Positions 8,851-18,579 of a DNA stretch of 64,000 nucleotides are shown piece by piece. Below the pieces are notes generated by a model. It had not been told where the DNA came from. It was given only the letters and a program-made list of their open reading frames with translations, and searched no databases. Position 1 is the stretch's first letter. Each line of letters starts with the position of its first letter. Source of the stretch: Flavobacteriaceae bacterium (GTDB lineage Bacteria > Bacteroidota > Bacteroidia > Flavobacteriales > Flavobacteriaceae); assembly GCA_024640565.1 (NCBI GenBank), contig JAHEET010000007.1, forward strand, positions 1 through 64,000, in the 5' to 3' direction. Made by a program: the position numbers and the translations under genes.

Positions 8851-10239
8851 ATGAAATACGACATCATTATTATCGGAAGTGGACCTGGAGGATATGTAAC
8901 TGGAATTAGAGCTTCTCAATTAGGCTTTAAAGTTGCTGTCGTAGAGAAAGAATCTTTGGGAGGAATTTGCTTAAACTGGGGATGTATTCCAACAAAAGCA
9001 TTGTTGAAATCTGCTCAAGTGTATGATTATTTAAAGCATGTTGATGACTACGGTTTAAAAGCGGAAGCCATTGACAAGGATTTTGATGCAGTGATTAAAA
9101 GAAGTCGTGGTGTTGCAGACGGAATGAGTAAAGGGGTCGCCTTTTTAATGAAGAAAAACAAAATCGATATTATCAATGGTTTTGGAAAAATAAAAACGGG
9201 TAAAAAAGTGGACGTTACTGCTGAAAACGGTACCGTAACAGAATATTCCGCAGACAATATTATTATTGCAACAGGTGCTCGTTCGCGAGAATTACCAAAC
9301 CTACCTCAAGATGGTGTAAAGGTAATAGGATATCGAAAAGCGATGACGTTACCAAGTCAACCCAAATCGATGATTGTTGTTGGTTCTGGAGCAATTGGTG
9401 TTGAGTTTGCACATTTTTATAACGCTATGGGTACGGAGGTTACTATTGTAGAATACATGCCCAATGTAGTGCCTGTAGAAGATATAGATGTTTCTAAACA
9501 ATTTGAACGTTCTATCAAAAAAGCGGGTATTAAGGTAATGACGAATTCTTCTGTAGAATCTGTAGATACTTCTGGGGAAGGAGTGGTGGCAACCGTAAAA
9601 ACAAAGAAAGGAGAGGAAACCTTACAAGCAGATATTTTGCTTTCGGCTGTAGGAATTAAATCGAACATTGAAAATATTGGATTGGAAGATGTGGGTATTG
9701 TTGTAGACCGAGATAAAATTTTAGTAAACGATTTTTACCAAACAAATATCCCGGGTTATTATGCTATTGGTGATGTGGTTCCTGGTCAAGCATTGGCACA
9801 TGTTGCTTCTGCCGAAGGAATTACCTGTGTAGAGAAACTAGCAGGATTGCACACGGAGCCCATTGACTATGGAAACGTTCCGGGTTGTACCTATGCGACT
9901 CCTGAAATTGCTTCCGTTGGAATGACCGAAGCGAAAGCTAGAGAAGCGGGCTACGATTTAAAAGTAGGTAAATTTCCTTTTTCTGCCTCTGGAAAAGCAA
10001 CTGCTGCTGGAACCACTGAAGGGTTTGTAAAAGTAATTTTTGATGCAAAATATGGCGAATGGTTAGGATGCCATATGATTGGTGCTGGGGTTACAGATAT
10101 GATTGCGGAGGCTGTTTTAGGACGTAAATTAGAAACTACGGGGCATGAAGTCCTAAAAACAATTCATCCACACCCAACCATGAGTGAAGCAGTAATGGAA
10201 GCAGTTGCAGATGCTTATGATGAAGTGATCCACTTATAA
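8851..10239 (+). CDS. lpdA: Dihydrolipoyl dehydrogenase (E3)
   Basis: FAD enzyme that reoxidises dihydrolipoamide of the 2-oxoacid dehydrogenase and glycine cleavage complexes with NAD+. The FAD-binding GSGPGGY is at 9-15, and the redox-active disulfide is Cys40/Cys45 in GGICLNWGCIPTK. A second Rossmann motif VGSGAIGVEFA binds NAD near 177. The C-terminal HPHPTMSEAV contains the catalytic His. The 462-aa length is typical. It is monocistronic, with no E1 or E2 genes beside it. The lipoyl synthase gene lies about 5.5 kb downstream. A bidirectional terminator follows at 10283. Confidence 0.95.
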   Translation: MKYDIIIIGSGPGGYVTGIRASQLGFKVAVVEKESLGGICLNWGCIPTKALLKSAQVYDYLKHVDDYGLKAEAIDKDFDAVIKRSRGVADGMSKGVAFLMKKNKIDIINGFGKIKTGKKVDVTAENGTVTEYSADNIIIATGARSRELPNLPQDGVKVIGYRKAMTLPSQPKSMIVVGSGAIGVEFAHFYNAMGTEVTIVEYMPNVVPVEDIDVSKQFERSIKKAGIKVMTNSSVESVDTSGEGVVATVKTKKGEETLQADILLSAVGIKSNIENIGLEDVGIVVDRDKILVNDFYQTNIPGYYAIGDVVPGQALAHVASAEGITCVEKLAGLHTEPIDYGNVPGCTYATPEIASVGMTEAKAREAGYDLKVGKFPFSASGKATAAGTTEGFVKVIFDAKYGEWLGCHMIGAGVTDMIAEAVLGRKLETTGHEVLKTIHPHPTMSEAVMEAVADAYDEVIHL

Positions 10240-10282
10240 AGTACACTATTCCCTACCGAAAGGAATCTTAGTAAAAAATAAA

Positions 10283-10310
10283 AACCGAAGCATTGCGCTT
10301 TGGTTTTTTT
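10283..10310 (+). terminator. Bidirectional terminator between lpdA and rlmF
   Basis: A 9-bp stem AACCGAAGC/GCTTTGGTT with one G-U pair and a 5-nt loop is followed by a T run on the + strand. The opposite strand has a T-rich tail too (TTTTTATTTTTTAC), so it can serve both convergent units. Confidence 0.85.
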
Positions 10311-10337
10311 ATCTCTGCTCTCAAAAAAAATAATTTT

Positions 10338-11210
10338 TTAAAACTTCCAGCAAACGATTCGAGTTACTTTATTTCCTTGACGCATTGGAATGACTTTAAA
10401 TGCAGTTGCGCCTAATTTTTTGGAAGATTTTTCCATGCTTTCTACATTTTCTTTTTTTGATACCAAACTTGTGAACCAACTACTTTTGGTTTTGTACAAA
10501 TAACTTTCATACAGGTAGTTGTGTAAAAAAGCTTTTTCACCACCTACATACCATAATTCATTATTGTTTCCAGAGAAATTTCGAACGGCACTATTTCCTA
10601 AGTTTCTGTTTTTTCTTTTGTTAGCACCTTGTGCTTCTTCTGCCGATTTATAAAAGGGCGGATTACACATGACTGCATCAAAGGAATCATCATCTCCCAA
10701 AATGCCTTTTAAAATCTGATTTTCGTCAAATTGTTGGCGTAACTTTATATGTGCGTCTAACTCATTATCATCAACAATGTCTTGTGCAGTATCCAAAGAA
10801 TCCAAGTCAATGTCGACACCAACAAAATTCCAATTGTAAGCTGCAACGCCCAATAATGGATAAATACAAGTTGCCCCTGTTCCAATATCTAATATTGTAA
10901 TGTTTTTTTCTTTTTCTAGTTCGGGGGAAAGCAAGTCTGCTAGATGATGAATATAATCTAAGCGACCCGGAATAGGTGGACATAGGTTTTGATCTGGAAA
11001 ATTCCAAAGCGTTATTTTATCAAAGGTGAAAAGCAATGCTTTGTTGAGTTCCTTTACAGCCATCGGATTTGAAAAATCGATGCTAATACTCCCGTATTTA
11101 TTCTGAGCAACAAACTTTTTTAATGCTGGATTTTTAAGCATTAAATCCTCAAAATCATATGGGGCATTGAATTTATTATTTGGATGGAGTCCTTTGTCTT
11201 TTTGGCTCAT
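10338..11210 (-). CDS. rlmF: 23S rRNA (adenine-1618-N6)-methyltransferase RlmF
   Basis: SAM-dependent methyltransferase for m6A1618 of 23S rRNA. Of 290 aa, the SAM motif DIGTGATCIYPLLG lies near residues 100-115. The N6-adenine signature NPPFY follows at about 180, in the MCNPPFYKSAEEA context typical of RlmF/YbiN. The N-terminal LHPNNKFNAPYDF is also characteristic. The start codon overlaps the bshC stop by 4 nt (ATGA), so the two are translated from one message. Confidence 0.93.
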   Translation of the reverse strand: MSQKDKGLHPNNKFNAPYDFEDLMLKNPALKKFVAQNKYGSISIDFSNPMAVKELNKALLFTFDKITLWNFPDQNLCPPIPGRLDYIHHLADLLSPELEKEKNITILDIGTGATCIYPLLGVAAYNWNFVGVDIDLDSLDTAQDIVDDNELDAHIKLRQQFDENQILKGILGDDDSFDAVMCNPPFYKSAEEAQGANKRKNRNLGNSAVRNFSGNNNELWYVGGEKAFLHNYLYESYLYKTKSSWFTSLVSKKENVESMEKSSKKLGATAFKVIPMRQGNKVTRIVCWKF

Positions 11211-12802
11211 GATAGTTCTATAATTGTAAATTGGTGAGCGAGTGGTTTGAGTGCCGCTTTTAAAGTATCTAAAAAAGCAGGGCCATAGGCTAAATAATAG
11301 TCAGAGAAGTTCCGTTGTCGTTCTTCTAAACTTTGGTTGGGGAGAAGTTGATTTTGCAATGTTGTAATGCGATCTACCAATTCTTTTTGTCTTCTTTTTT
11401 CAGCTCGTAACAATCTTTTTTGAAGATTTTCTAGGCCTTTAATTTGCTTTTTTTCTTGAGCATTTACAGCACCTACAAAGGAGACGTCCGTTTTCTTGGC
11501 GACTTCCTTTAGTTCTAAAAAATGTTTTTTTAAATCATTAATTTTGCAATTAAAATCGATATCAATCTCGGTGTTTTCTAACACTTTTTTTGACAAAAGC
11601 TCTTGTTGTTTTAAAAACAGCTCTTGATGCGAAATCTTAAGGGATGCTAATTTCTTTTGTTGTTTTTCGGAGATAATCTGAACCGAATTCCTCAATAATA
11701 AAATTGGAAAAGTGACTCTAGCCTTGTCAAAATAATTTTTTAACTCCAACCAATAGGCAATTTCTCCACCACCACCAATATAACATAGATTTGGCAAAAC
11801 AATCTCTTGATAGAGCGGGCGCATAATCACATTGGGCGAAAAAGCCATCGGGTTTTTATCTACTTCCTTTAGGATTTCTTCTTTTGAAAATGTAATGTCG
11901 GTATTGTTTATCTGATACACCCCATTTTTAAGAAGGATACGTTCCCGAGAATTTTCATGTAAATAAAACAAATTAATCGCTCTCGGATTAACTTGCACTT
12001 TATAATTTTTTTCCAAGGCTGCAATCGTTTCAGAAACCGCACGAAATGAAGTTTCATTTTCCAATTCATCTTTTACAAAGGGCGCTAGTAATTTTTTTAA
12101 TGCAAGATCATCGCCATCAACAATCACCAATCCATATTCTTTGAATAATTCATTAGCGATATACCGTGTGGCAAGGGCTAAATTTTCGTGTTTTAAATAA
12201 CCTTCTGAAAATAATTCCTTGAGTTTTTCTGCATTTTTTGAACTTCCTAAATGGGAGGAGAATTCTTCAAATACATGTTCCAAACCTTTTGTTGAAATTC
12301 GTCCAACTGCTCCTCCAGATGCTGCATTCCATTGTACTTTTTTTTCTTGAAAATTAAAGTAATTGATTTCTTCAAAGTCATGGTCCTCAGAAGCCATCCA
12401 GTAGACAGGGACAATATTTTTGGTCGGAAATTTTGCTGAAATTTCTTCTGCCAAATTGATGGTAGAAAGTATTTTGTACAGAAAGTAGAGTGGACCTGTA
12501 AATAGGTTTAATTGATGTCCCGTAGTTACCGTAAAAGTATTTTTTTGTTGAAGTAGCGCAATGTTTTTTTGGGTAGCTTCTGAAAGATCAAAACCCTGAT
12601 ATTGTTTTTCTAATGATTTTGATAAAACGTTTCTAGTTTCAAGATTGCACCATTTTTCTTTTTCTTCAAACTGATTTTTAAACCCTACTAGATTGGGGCA
12701 ATTGTGATAAAAAGGCGCTATACTTTCTTTCTTTGCAAGATAATCAAGCATTGTTTTAGAGAAAAAGCCTGTTTTCTCGAAAGGAAGTTCTACTACTTTC
12801 AT
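11207..12802 (-). CDS. bshC: Bacillithiol biosynthesis cysteine-adding enzyme BshC
   Basis: Putative ligase that adds cysteine to GlcN-malate in the last step of bacillithiol synthesis, in the cytoplasm. Length is 531 aa from the ATG at 12802 (MKVVELPFEKTGFFSK). Longer in-frame readings from 12889 have an unlikely N-terminus. Family landmarks are TTGHQLNLFTGPLYFLYK near 110, PVYWMASEDHDFEEIN near 150 and a long coiled coil around residues 420-510. The presence of bshC implies that bacillithiol is a low-molecular-weight thiol here. bshA and bshB are not in the window. The gene overlaps rlmF. Confidence 0.92.
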   Translation of the reverse strand: MKVVELPFEKTGFFSKTMLDYLAKKESIAPFYHNCPNLVGFKNQFEEKEKWCNLETRNVLSKSLEKQYQGFDLSEATQKNIALLQQKNTFTVTTGHQLNLFTGPLYFLYKILSTINLAEEISAKFPTKNIVPVYWMASEDHDFEEINYFNFQEKKVQWNAASGGAVGRISTKGLEHVFEEFSSHLGSSKNAEKLKELFSEGYLKHENLALATRYIANELFKEYGLVIVDGDDLALKKLLAPFVKDELENETSFRAVSETIAALEKNYKVQVNPRAINLFYLHENSRERILLKNGVYQINNTDITFSKEEILKEVDKNPMAFSPNVIMRPLYQEIVLPNLCYIGGGGEIAYWLELKNYFDKARVTFPILLLRNSVQIISEKQQKKLASLKISHQELFLKQQELLSKKVLENTEIDIDFNCKINDLKKHFLELKEVAKKTDVSFVGAVNAQEKKQIKGLENLQKRLLRAEKRRQKELVDRITTLQNQLLPNQSLEERQRNFSDYYLAYGPAFLDTLKAALKPLAHQFTIIELS

Positions 12803-12981
12803 GCGGGTAATTTGAGAATCGTTGTTTGTAGCCTGTATGAGTTTTATTATCCAAACGCTATGGCTCTTAATTTTTTGATAAAAATACACTATTTTGATGG
12901 TTGTACGAAGTGATTAATGAATTGAACCATTAATTGTTTGTCAATCGCCCTTTTGTTTCACTTCTGAAAAGATATAATGCT

Positions 12982-12989
12982 TACATTTG
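12982..12989 (+). promoter_or_regulatory. -7 box of the M14 peptidase promoter
   Basis: TACATTTG matches TAnnTTTG, 20 nt before the ATG at 13010. Because it lies downstream of the alternative ATG at 12977, it supports the later start. Confidence 0.5.
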
Positions 12990-13009
12990 AGTATCCAATA
13001 CAAATTTAC

Positions 13010-15487
13010 ATGAACATTAAATTACTCTCTCTTCTTACGCTTTTTATCCTTGGAAATGCCTTTTCGCAATCCATTCAATCTCCCTCAGAATTTTTAGGCT
13101 ATGAACTTGGGGATCGTTTTACTCGTCATCATCAAGTTGTTGATTATTTCAAATATGTAAGCAATACAGTAGCTACCGTGAAAATGGAAAAATATGGGGA
13201 AACAAATGAACATAGACCGCTTTATGTGAGTTATATTTCTTCCAAAGAGAACATCGCTAATTTAGAGAAGATCCGAAAAGATAACCTTTCTCAAACTGGA
13301 ATTATCAAAGGCGGTAATGGAAATACCAAAGCAATCGTATGGTTGAGTTATAATGTACATGGTAACGAAGCTTCAAGTACCGAAGCGGCGATGCTTACAT
13401 TGTATGAATTGATTACCAATAAAAAAGATTGGTTAGAAAATACCATAGTAATCATCGACCCCTGTATCAATCCAGATGGACGTGATCGGTATGTGAATTG
13501 GTTCAATCAGGTAAAAAGTACTCCGTATTCGATAGATCAAAATGCAAAGGAACACTTGGAACCCTGGCCTTCTGGAAGGCCAAACCACTATTTGTTTGAT
13601 TTAAATAGAGATTGGGCATGGGCTACTCAAGTAGAATCTTCACAAAGAATTGCTATTTATAACAAATGGTTGCCTCACATTCATGTAGATTTTCACGAAC
13701 AAGGAATCAACGATCCATATTATTTTGCCCCGGCTGCTGAACCTTTTCATGAAGTAATTTCTGATTGGCAACGTAATTTCCAAATTGAAATTGGAAAAAA
13801 TCACGCAAAATACTTTGACAAAGAAGGGTGGTTGTATTTTACCAGAGAGAGTTTTGATTTGCTATATCCAAGTTATGGAGACACCTATCCAACTTATATG
13901 GGAGCTATTGGAATGACCTATGAACAAGCGGGACATGGACGTGCAGGATTGGGAATTCAAACCAATGAAGGCGAGGTTTTGACCCTCAAAGACCGAGTGA
14001 TGCATCATACGACAACTGGTTTGTCTACTGTAGAAATTTCCTCTACTTCTGCGATTCAATTAAATGCTGAGTTTGCAAAGTTTTTTGACAATTCGGATTT
14101 AAAGTATAAAAGTTATGTGTTGAAAAACAAAAATAAAGATCAATTAAATCGTTTAAAAAAATTGTTGGACAAACACCAAATTTATTTTCAATCGGCTAAG
14201 AAAGGCATTGCAAAAGGCTATCTTTATTCGACTCAGGAGGAAGGTAAAATGGAGGTGACTTCTTCGGATCTCATGATTCATACAGATCAACCCAAAGGCA
14301 AAATGGTCAAAGTTTTGTTTGAACCGAAAGCAAAATTGATGGATTCTTTGACCTATGACATTACTGCTTGGTCTTTGCCATATGCATATGGATTTGAGGC
14401 GATTGCTTCAAGAACGAAATTACCTTCATCCAATGCAATTAAAGAAACGAATATCAACAATTCAATTGTGAAGCGTGCTTACGCATATGTTTCTAAGTGG
14501 AACAGCCTCGAGGACGCTACCTTTTTAGGTGCGCTGCTGCAAAATAACATGGTGCCTCGATTTAGCGAAAAAGCTTTTTCTATAGAAGGGAACTCTTTTG
14601 AAAGAGGCTCGTTAATTGTTTTAAGAAATGACAATCGGAATCCTGAATTTGATGCAAAACTAATTGCAATTGCAAATCAGCATCAACGTTCTTTAACGGC
14701 CGTTGCAACTGGTTTTTCTGACTCAGGGGTAGACTTTGGATCCGCTTTCGTGAAGCCAATTCATCAACAAAAGATTGCTGTGCTCTCAGGGAAAGCAACT
14801 TCTTCTTTGAGTTTTGGTGAAGTTTGGCATTTTTTTGAAGCTCAATTGAACTATCCAATTACAAATATCAATGCAGAAGATTTTAGCGATACCACGTTGC
14901 ATTCCTATGATGTTATTGTACTTCCAAGCGGGTCGTATCGGGATGTTTTGAATACATCAATGATGACAAAATTAAAAAAATGGATGCGCAATGGAGGCAC
15001 ACTCATTGCTATAGGAAATGCATTGCGTAGTTTTGCGGACAAAGACGGGTTTTCCTTGAAAGTAAAAAAATCAGCTGAAAAAGATAAGGTGGATAATCTT
15101 ACTCCTTTTGCAGAACGAGAACGTAAAAGCGTTGCAAATTTAATTACTGGAAGTATTTTTACAAGTAAGATTGATTCGACACATCCTCTTGGATTTGGAT
15201 ATGATTCCAATTATTTTTCATTAAAACTAAGCAGTACTTCATACCAATATTTAGCGAAAGGTATCAATGTGGGCTATTTTGATCAAATGACAAAAAATGT
15301 TTCGGGTTATGCTGGAAGTGAAGCCATTAAAAACGTCCCAAAATCACTGATGCTTGGTGAAGAATCTTTTGGTAAGGGTAGTATTGTGTATATGGTAGAC
15401 AATCCGTTATTTCGATCTTTTTGGGAAAACGGAAAGCTTTTTATGGCCAATGCTGTTTTTTTATTAAATTCCAATACCTTAAAATAA
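13010..15487 (+). CDS. Secreted M14-family zinc carboxypeptidase
   Basis: Exported metallopeptidase, 825 aa from the ATG at 13010. The N-terminus MNIKLLSLLTLFILGNAFSQ is a signal peptide cleaved after the Ala-Phe-Ser region. The M14 zinc ligands fit HGNEASSTEAAM (His and Glu) and HVDFHEQG (His), and RDRYVNW and NRDWAWAT complete the fold. A Glu in the YEQAGHG segment could be catalytic. The C-terminal 300 residues resemble a glutamine-amidotransferase-like domain (IVLPSGSYRDVL), seen in large Bacteroidota M14 proteins. An ATG at 12977 would put 11 residues before the signal and precedes the -7 box. It is monocistronic and ends at a strong terminator. Confidence 0.85.
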   Translation: MNIKLLSLLTLFILGNAFSQSIQSPSEFLGYELGDRFTRHHQVVDYFKYVSNTVATVKMEKYGETNEHRPLYVSYISSKENIANLEKIRKDNLSQTGIIKGGNGNTKAIVWLSYNVHGNEASSTEAAMLTLYELITNKKDWLENTIVIIDPCINPDGRDRYVNWFNQVKSTPYSIDQNAKEHLEPWPSGRPNHYLFDLNRDWAWATQVESSQRIAIYNKWLPHIHVDFHEQGINDPYYFAPAAEPFHEVISDWQRNFQIEIGKNHAKYFDKEGWLYFTRESFDLLYPSYGDTYPTYMGAIGMTYEQAGHGRAGLGIQTNEGEVLTLKDRVMHHTTTGLSTVEISSTSAIQLNAEFAKFFDNSDLKYKSYVLKNKNKDQLNRLKKLLDKHQIYFQSAKKGIAKGYLYSTQEEGKMEVTSSDLMIHTDQPKGKMVKVLFEPKAKLMDSLTYDITAWSLPYAYGFEAIASRTKLPSSNAIKETNINNSIVKRAYAYVSKWNSLEDATFLGALLQNNMVPRFSEKAFSIEGNSFERGSLIVLRNDNRNPEFDAKLIAIANQHQRSLTAVATGFSDSGVDFGSAFVKPIHQQKIAVLSGKATSSLSFGEVWHFFEAQLNYPITNINAEDFSDTTLHSYDVIVLPSGSYRDVLNTSMMTKLKKWMRNGGTLIAIGNALRSFADKDGFSLKVKKSAEKDKVDNLTPFAERERKSVANLITGSIFTSKIDSTHPLGFGYDSNYFSLKLSSTSYQYLAKGINVGYFDQMTKNVSGYAGSEAIKNVPKSLMLGEESFGKGSIVYMVDNPLFRSFWENGKLFMANAVFLLNSNTLK

Positions 15488-15516
15488 TCAGATGTTACCT
15501 TTCTTTTCAGATAAAA

Positions 15517-15545
15517 AAAACCATCTCAATAGAGATGGTTTTTTA
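15517..15545 (+). terminator. Terminator after the M14 peptidase gene
   Basis: CCATCTC (15521-15527) pairs with GAGATGG (15532-15538) across a 4-nt loop. The stem is extended by A/T pairs and followed by six T. Confidence 0.88.
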
Positions 15546-15668
15546 CTCAAATAATTCAAACAATTTATAACTTTAAGAGGTTTATGAGGTCTCTTACTAT
15601 TATCATATCAACCTTTGTACCAAAGTATGTTTTTAGAGTAAAAAAAATAGTTTATTGAACGGATCCTC

Positions 15669-15697
15669 AAAAAAAAAACGGCACTCAATTGAGTGCC
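15669..15697 (-). terminator. lipA terminator
   Basis: GGCACTC/GAGTGCC (15680-15686 with 15691-15697) has an AATT loop. On the minus strand it is followed by about ten T. It lies just beyond the lipA stop at 15739. Confidence 0.9.
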
Positions 15698-15738
15698 ATT
15701 TTTATAAAGTTGTATTTTTACCACCCCAGGAAAGCGGT

Positions 15739-16608
15739 TTATTTAGCGTGTTTATGTGCTTTGTATGATGAGCGAACTAATGGCCCACTCTCTACATACA
15801 TAAAGCCCATTTCCAATCCTAAGGTTTCGTATTTTTTAAATTGTTCTGGTGTTATAAACGCTTTCAGAGGTAAGTGTTTTTTTGTTGGTTGTAAATACTG
15901 ACCTATTGTTAACACATCCAATCCCACAGCTTGGAGATCTTTCATGGTTTCTATTACTTCTGCTTCCGTTTCCCCTAAACCAAGCATCAATCCAGTTTTG
16001 GTTCGCATGCCTTTTTCTTTTAGGTACCTTAAAACTTCTAAACTACGATCATATTTTGCTTGAATTCGAACCTCTCGGGTGAGTCTTCTTACGGTTTCCA
16101 TATTATGAGAAACTACTTCTGGATGCACCCCAATGATTCGATCTAATTGTTTGGTGTTTCCTTGAAAATCTGGAATCAATGTTTCTAAGGTTGTGGTTGG
16201 ATTTGTTCTACGAATAGCATCTACTGTTTCTGCCCAAATAATGGATCCACCATCTTTCAAATCATCTCTATCTACAGAGGTAATTACAGCATGTTTTATG
16301 CCCATGATTTTTATAGAACGGGCTACTTTTTCTGGTTCATCCCATTCTACCGTTTCGGGCCTTCCAGTTTTTACACCACAGAAACCACAAGAACGGGTAC
16401 AAATATTTCCTAGAATCATGAAAGTCGCAGTTCCTTCTCCCCAACATTCTCCCATATTTGGACAGCTTCCACTGGTACAAATAGTATTTAATTTGTATTT
16501 GTCTACCAAACCTCTTAGTTCGGTATATTTCTTACCAACGGGTAATTTTACACGTAACCATTTTGGTTTTTTTACTCTTTCTTGAAGCATTTCAGGTACT
16601 GTCTCCAT
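15739..16608 (-). CDS. lipA: Lipoyl synthase
   Basis: Radical SAM enzyme that inserts two sulfurs into octanoyl groups on E2/GcvH proteins. Both iron-sulfur sites are visible: the auxiliary cluster Cys44/49/55 in [12 protein letters not shown] and the radical SAM motif Cys70/74/77 in CTRSCGFC. The C-terminal [10 protein letters not shown] carries the serine that ligates the auxiliary cluster in the family. The 289-aa length is normal. The ATG lies 20 nt after a minus-strand TATCTTTG box. It works with LpdA-dependent complexes. The Nramp-like gene lies directly behind it on the same strand. Confidence 0.96.
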   Translation of the reverse strand: METVPEMLQERVKKPKWLRVKLPVGKKYTELRGLVDKYKLNTICTSGSCPNMGECWGEGTATFMILGNICTRSCGFCGVKTGRPETVEWDEPEKVARSIKIMGIKHAVITSVDRDDLKDGGSIIWAETVDAIRRTNPTTTLETLIPDFQGNTKQLDRIIGVHPEVVSHNMETVRRLTREVRIQAKYDRSLEVLRYLKEKGMRTKTGLMLGLGETEAEVIETMKDLQAVGLDVLTIGQYLQPTKKHLPLKAFITPEQFKKYETLGLEMGFMYVESGPLVRSSYKAHKHAK

Positions 16609-16628
16609 TTTCTAACGAATTTGTTTTG

Positions 16629-16636
16629 CAAAGATA
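16629..16636 (-). promoter_or_regulatory. -7 box of the lipA promoter
   Basis: The minus strand reads TATCTTTG, an exact -7 match 20 nt before the lipA ATG. It lies in the 40-nt gap after the Nramp-like gene, so lipA can be transcribed separately. Confidence 0.5.
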
Positions 16637-16648
16637 CAAAGGAAAGTT

Positions 16649-17869
16649 TTAAATACTTGATAAAAACCAAATACTGAATGCAACTAAAAAGAGAATTCCA
16701 ACAAGGCTTAAAATCTTTACATAAATATTGGGTTGGTGTTCTTTTGGAGTATGTTTTCCAGTAATTAATGTATAATTTAAAATGGCATAAAACGGTGCTG
16801 TTAAAAACGATAAAACCGTAGCTATTTTTACCAAGAAACCCATATTGTCCCTCCCATATTTTAAGATCAAGCAGGTTCCTAAAAATAGACATGCAATCCA
16901 AAACCAATAGTTGAGCTTTGTTTTATTGGAAAACAAGAGTTGGGTAGTTTGTTCCATGGCTCTCGGAGAAGCGTCGAAGGTTGTTAGTGTTGTACTAAAC
17001 ATGGTCGTAAATGCGGCAATGGCTATAAAGAGATAAAAGAATTCACCCAGGTTTTTGGTGTACAAATGAATTAGTTGCGACGCAAATTCACCACCTTTTT
17101 CTGAGAAAATTTCTCCAGAATGATGCATGACCAATACACCTAACATTACAAAACAAATCCCCAAGAAGAGCGTCCCAAGATACCCAATGTTAAAATCAAA
17201 AATAGCTGCTTTGGGTGTTGTCTTTAGTCCTGTGTTTTTGTTTTTTTCAATGGACCAAATGGAGTGCCAAACTGCAATATCTAAGGGTGCTGGCATCCAT
17301 CCAAAAAATGCAATAAGAAACGTGATTTCTCCTGTCCCCGAAGGAAGTACTTGTGTAATGTCAAAAGCATTTTTTGTGCTAAAAAAAGCAACGGTAACTG
17401 CCACGATAGTACTTAATGTGAGCGTGATGATGATGTATTTCATTAGGTTATCTAGCAGTTTGTAACGCCCAATTATTAGCAATGTAGCACTTATCAAAAG
17501 GAGCATCGCAGACCAAATCGTCAAATCCTCTGTAATGCCAAAAAGTTGGGATGCCAAACCTGCCGTAACGATGGTGACGGCTGCTTGGATGGTAAACATT
17601 GTTGCAAAATTGAGAATGTAATAGGCCATGAGTACTCCTTTGCCTAATTTTTGATAACCTTCCAATAAGGTTTCGCCTGTAGCTGCAGCATAACGGGGTC
17701 CAAATTGAAAAAAAGGATATTTAAACAGATGAACAAGTAGTAAAGCCCATAACAAACCAAAACCAAATTCCGCTCCAGCTTTGGTAGCTTGCACCAAATG
17801 AGAAACACCAATAGCAGCTCCTGCAAATAATAAACCAGGGCCTAAAGTTTGGAGGAATGTTTTTTTCAC
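16649..17869 (-). CDS. Nramp-related transporter lacking the canonical metal motif
   Basis: Integral membrane protein of about 406 aa with some 11 hydrophobic segments. It aligns without gaps to Nramp TM1 from GPGLLFAG to KAGAEFGFGLLW. In this alignment the metal-binding DPGN of true Nramp proteins becomes GVSH (residues 21-24), and the TM6 region reads WMPAPLDIAVWHS in place of a MPHN-type motif. The substrate is therefore uncertain, although automatic annotation would probably call it a divalent metal transporter. The likely start is the GTG at 17869, one base after the sigma-factor stop; a GTG at 17911 would overlap that gene. It is translationally coupled to the ECF sigma gene. Confidence 0.75.
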   Translation of the reverse strand: MKKTFLQTLGPGLLFAGAAIGVSHLVQATKAGAEFGFGLLWALLLVHLFKYPFFQFGPRYAAATGETLLEGYQKLGKGVLMAYYILNFATMFTIQAAVTIVTAGLASQLFGITEDLTIWSAMLLLISATLLIIGRYKLLDNLMKYIIITLTLSTIVAVTVAFFSTKNAFDITQVLPSGTGEITFLIAFFGWMPAPLDIAVWHSIWSIEKNKNTGLKTTPKAAIFDFNIGYLGTLFLGICFVMLGVLVMHHSGEIFSEKGGEFASQLIHLYTKNLGEFFYLFIAIAAFTTMFSTTLTTFDASPRAMEQTTQLLFSNKTKLNYWFWIACLFLGTCLILKYGRDNMGFLVKIATVLSFLTAPFYAILNYTLITGKHTPKEHQPNIYVKILSLVGILFLVAFSIWFLSSI

Positions 17870-17870
17870 A

Positions 17871-18434
17871 TTAAGTTTTTTTGATAATGGCTGCAAGTAA
17901 TTTTTTTGCACGTAAAAGTTTCACTTTTACATTGCTTATGGGTTCATTGATTTCGGAAGCAATTTCTTTGTAACTCAATTCTTGGAAATAGCGTAACTGA
18001 ATTACCTCCTGGTACTTTGGCTTTAAGAGCTTGATGTCTCTAAGAAGTTTTGCTAAATTTTGTTCTCGAATGATTTTATCCTCAGGTGTAGGATTGTCAT
18101 CTACTACTAAATAAATTTTTTCTTCTTGTGCATGCGTATTTTCAATTTGAATTGAACTCCTTTTTTTTCGGAACAAATCGATATGAATATTTTTAGAAAT
18201 CGAAATGATCCAAGTCTTGAATACGTATTTCTGATCAAAAGTTTGGATTTTGTCAAAGGCTTTTGAAAACGTTTGTATCGTAATGTCTTCAGCATCATTT
18301 TCACTTTTGGTTCGTTTTAATTGATAATTATAAACGTCGGACCAAAAAGTATCTAATAAATATTTAAAAGCAGTCTGATTTCCTTTTTTTGCTTTTGAAA
18401 TGCTGCTTTCCAATTGTGTGTTCTCTATTTTCAA
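17871..18434 (-). CDS. ECF-type RNA polymerase sigma factor
   Basis: Sigma-70 family factor of 187 aa with only regions 2 and 4. Region 2 spans roughly residues 20-90 (DAEDITIQTFSKAFDKIQTF, WIISISKNIHIDLFRKKR). Region 4 spans about 125-180 with the helix-turn-helix LRYFQELSYKEIASEINEPISNVKVKLLRAKK. It starts with TTG; no ATG or GTG exists upstream before a stop. A TATCTTTA box lies about 30 nt upstream. The Nramp-like gene starts one base after its stop, so the pair is an operon. No anti-sigma gene is adjacent on this strand. Confidence 0.9.
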   Translation of the reverse strand: MKIENTQLESSISKAKKGNQTAFKYLLDTFWSDVYNYQLKRTKSENDAEDITIQTFSKAFDKIQTFDQKYVFKTWIISISKNIHIDLFRKKRSSIQIENTHAQEEKIYLVVDDNPTPEDKIIREQNLAKLLRDIKLLKPKYQEVIQLRYFQELSYKEIASEINEPISNVKVKLLRAKKLLAAIIKKT

Positions 18435-18579
18435 GGATTGAGTTTTGAAATCAAATTCGTTATAAAGATACGAAATTGAAATAATACGATCCTGGTTTCT
18501 AGAAATGAGGTCCCAAGGGGTTTCGTCTTTTTAGTATTTTGTAGAAAAAGAATCAAGTATTTAGTGGAAGAAATGAAAG

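Noticed and set aside
12977..13009. Upstream ATG for the M14 peptidase
   Set aside because: It precedes the -7 box and would add 11 residues ahead of a good signal peptide.
15689..15901. Small + strand ORFs opposite lipA
   Set aside because: They are antisense to conserved lipA codons, and the first runs out of the lipA terminator.
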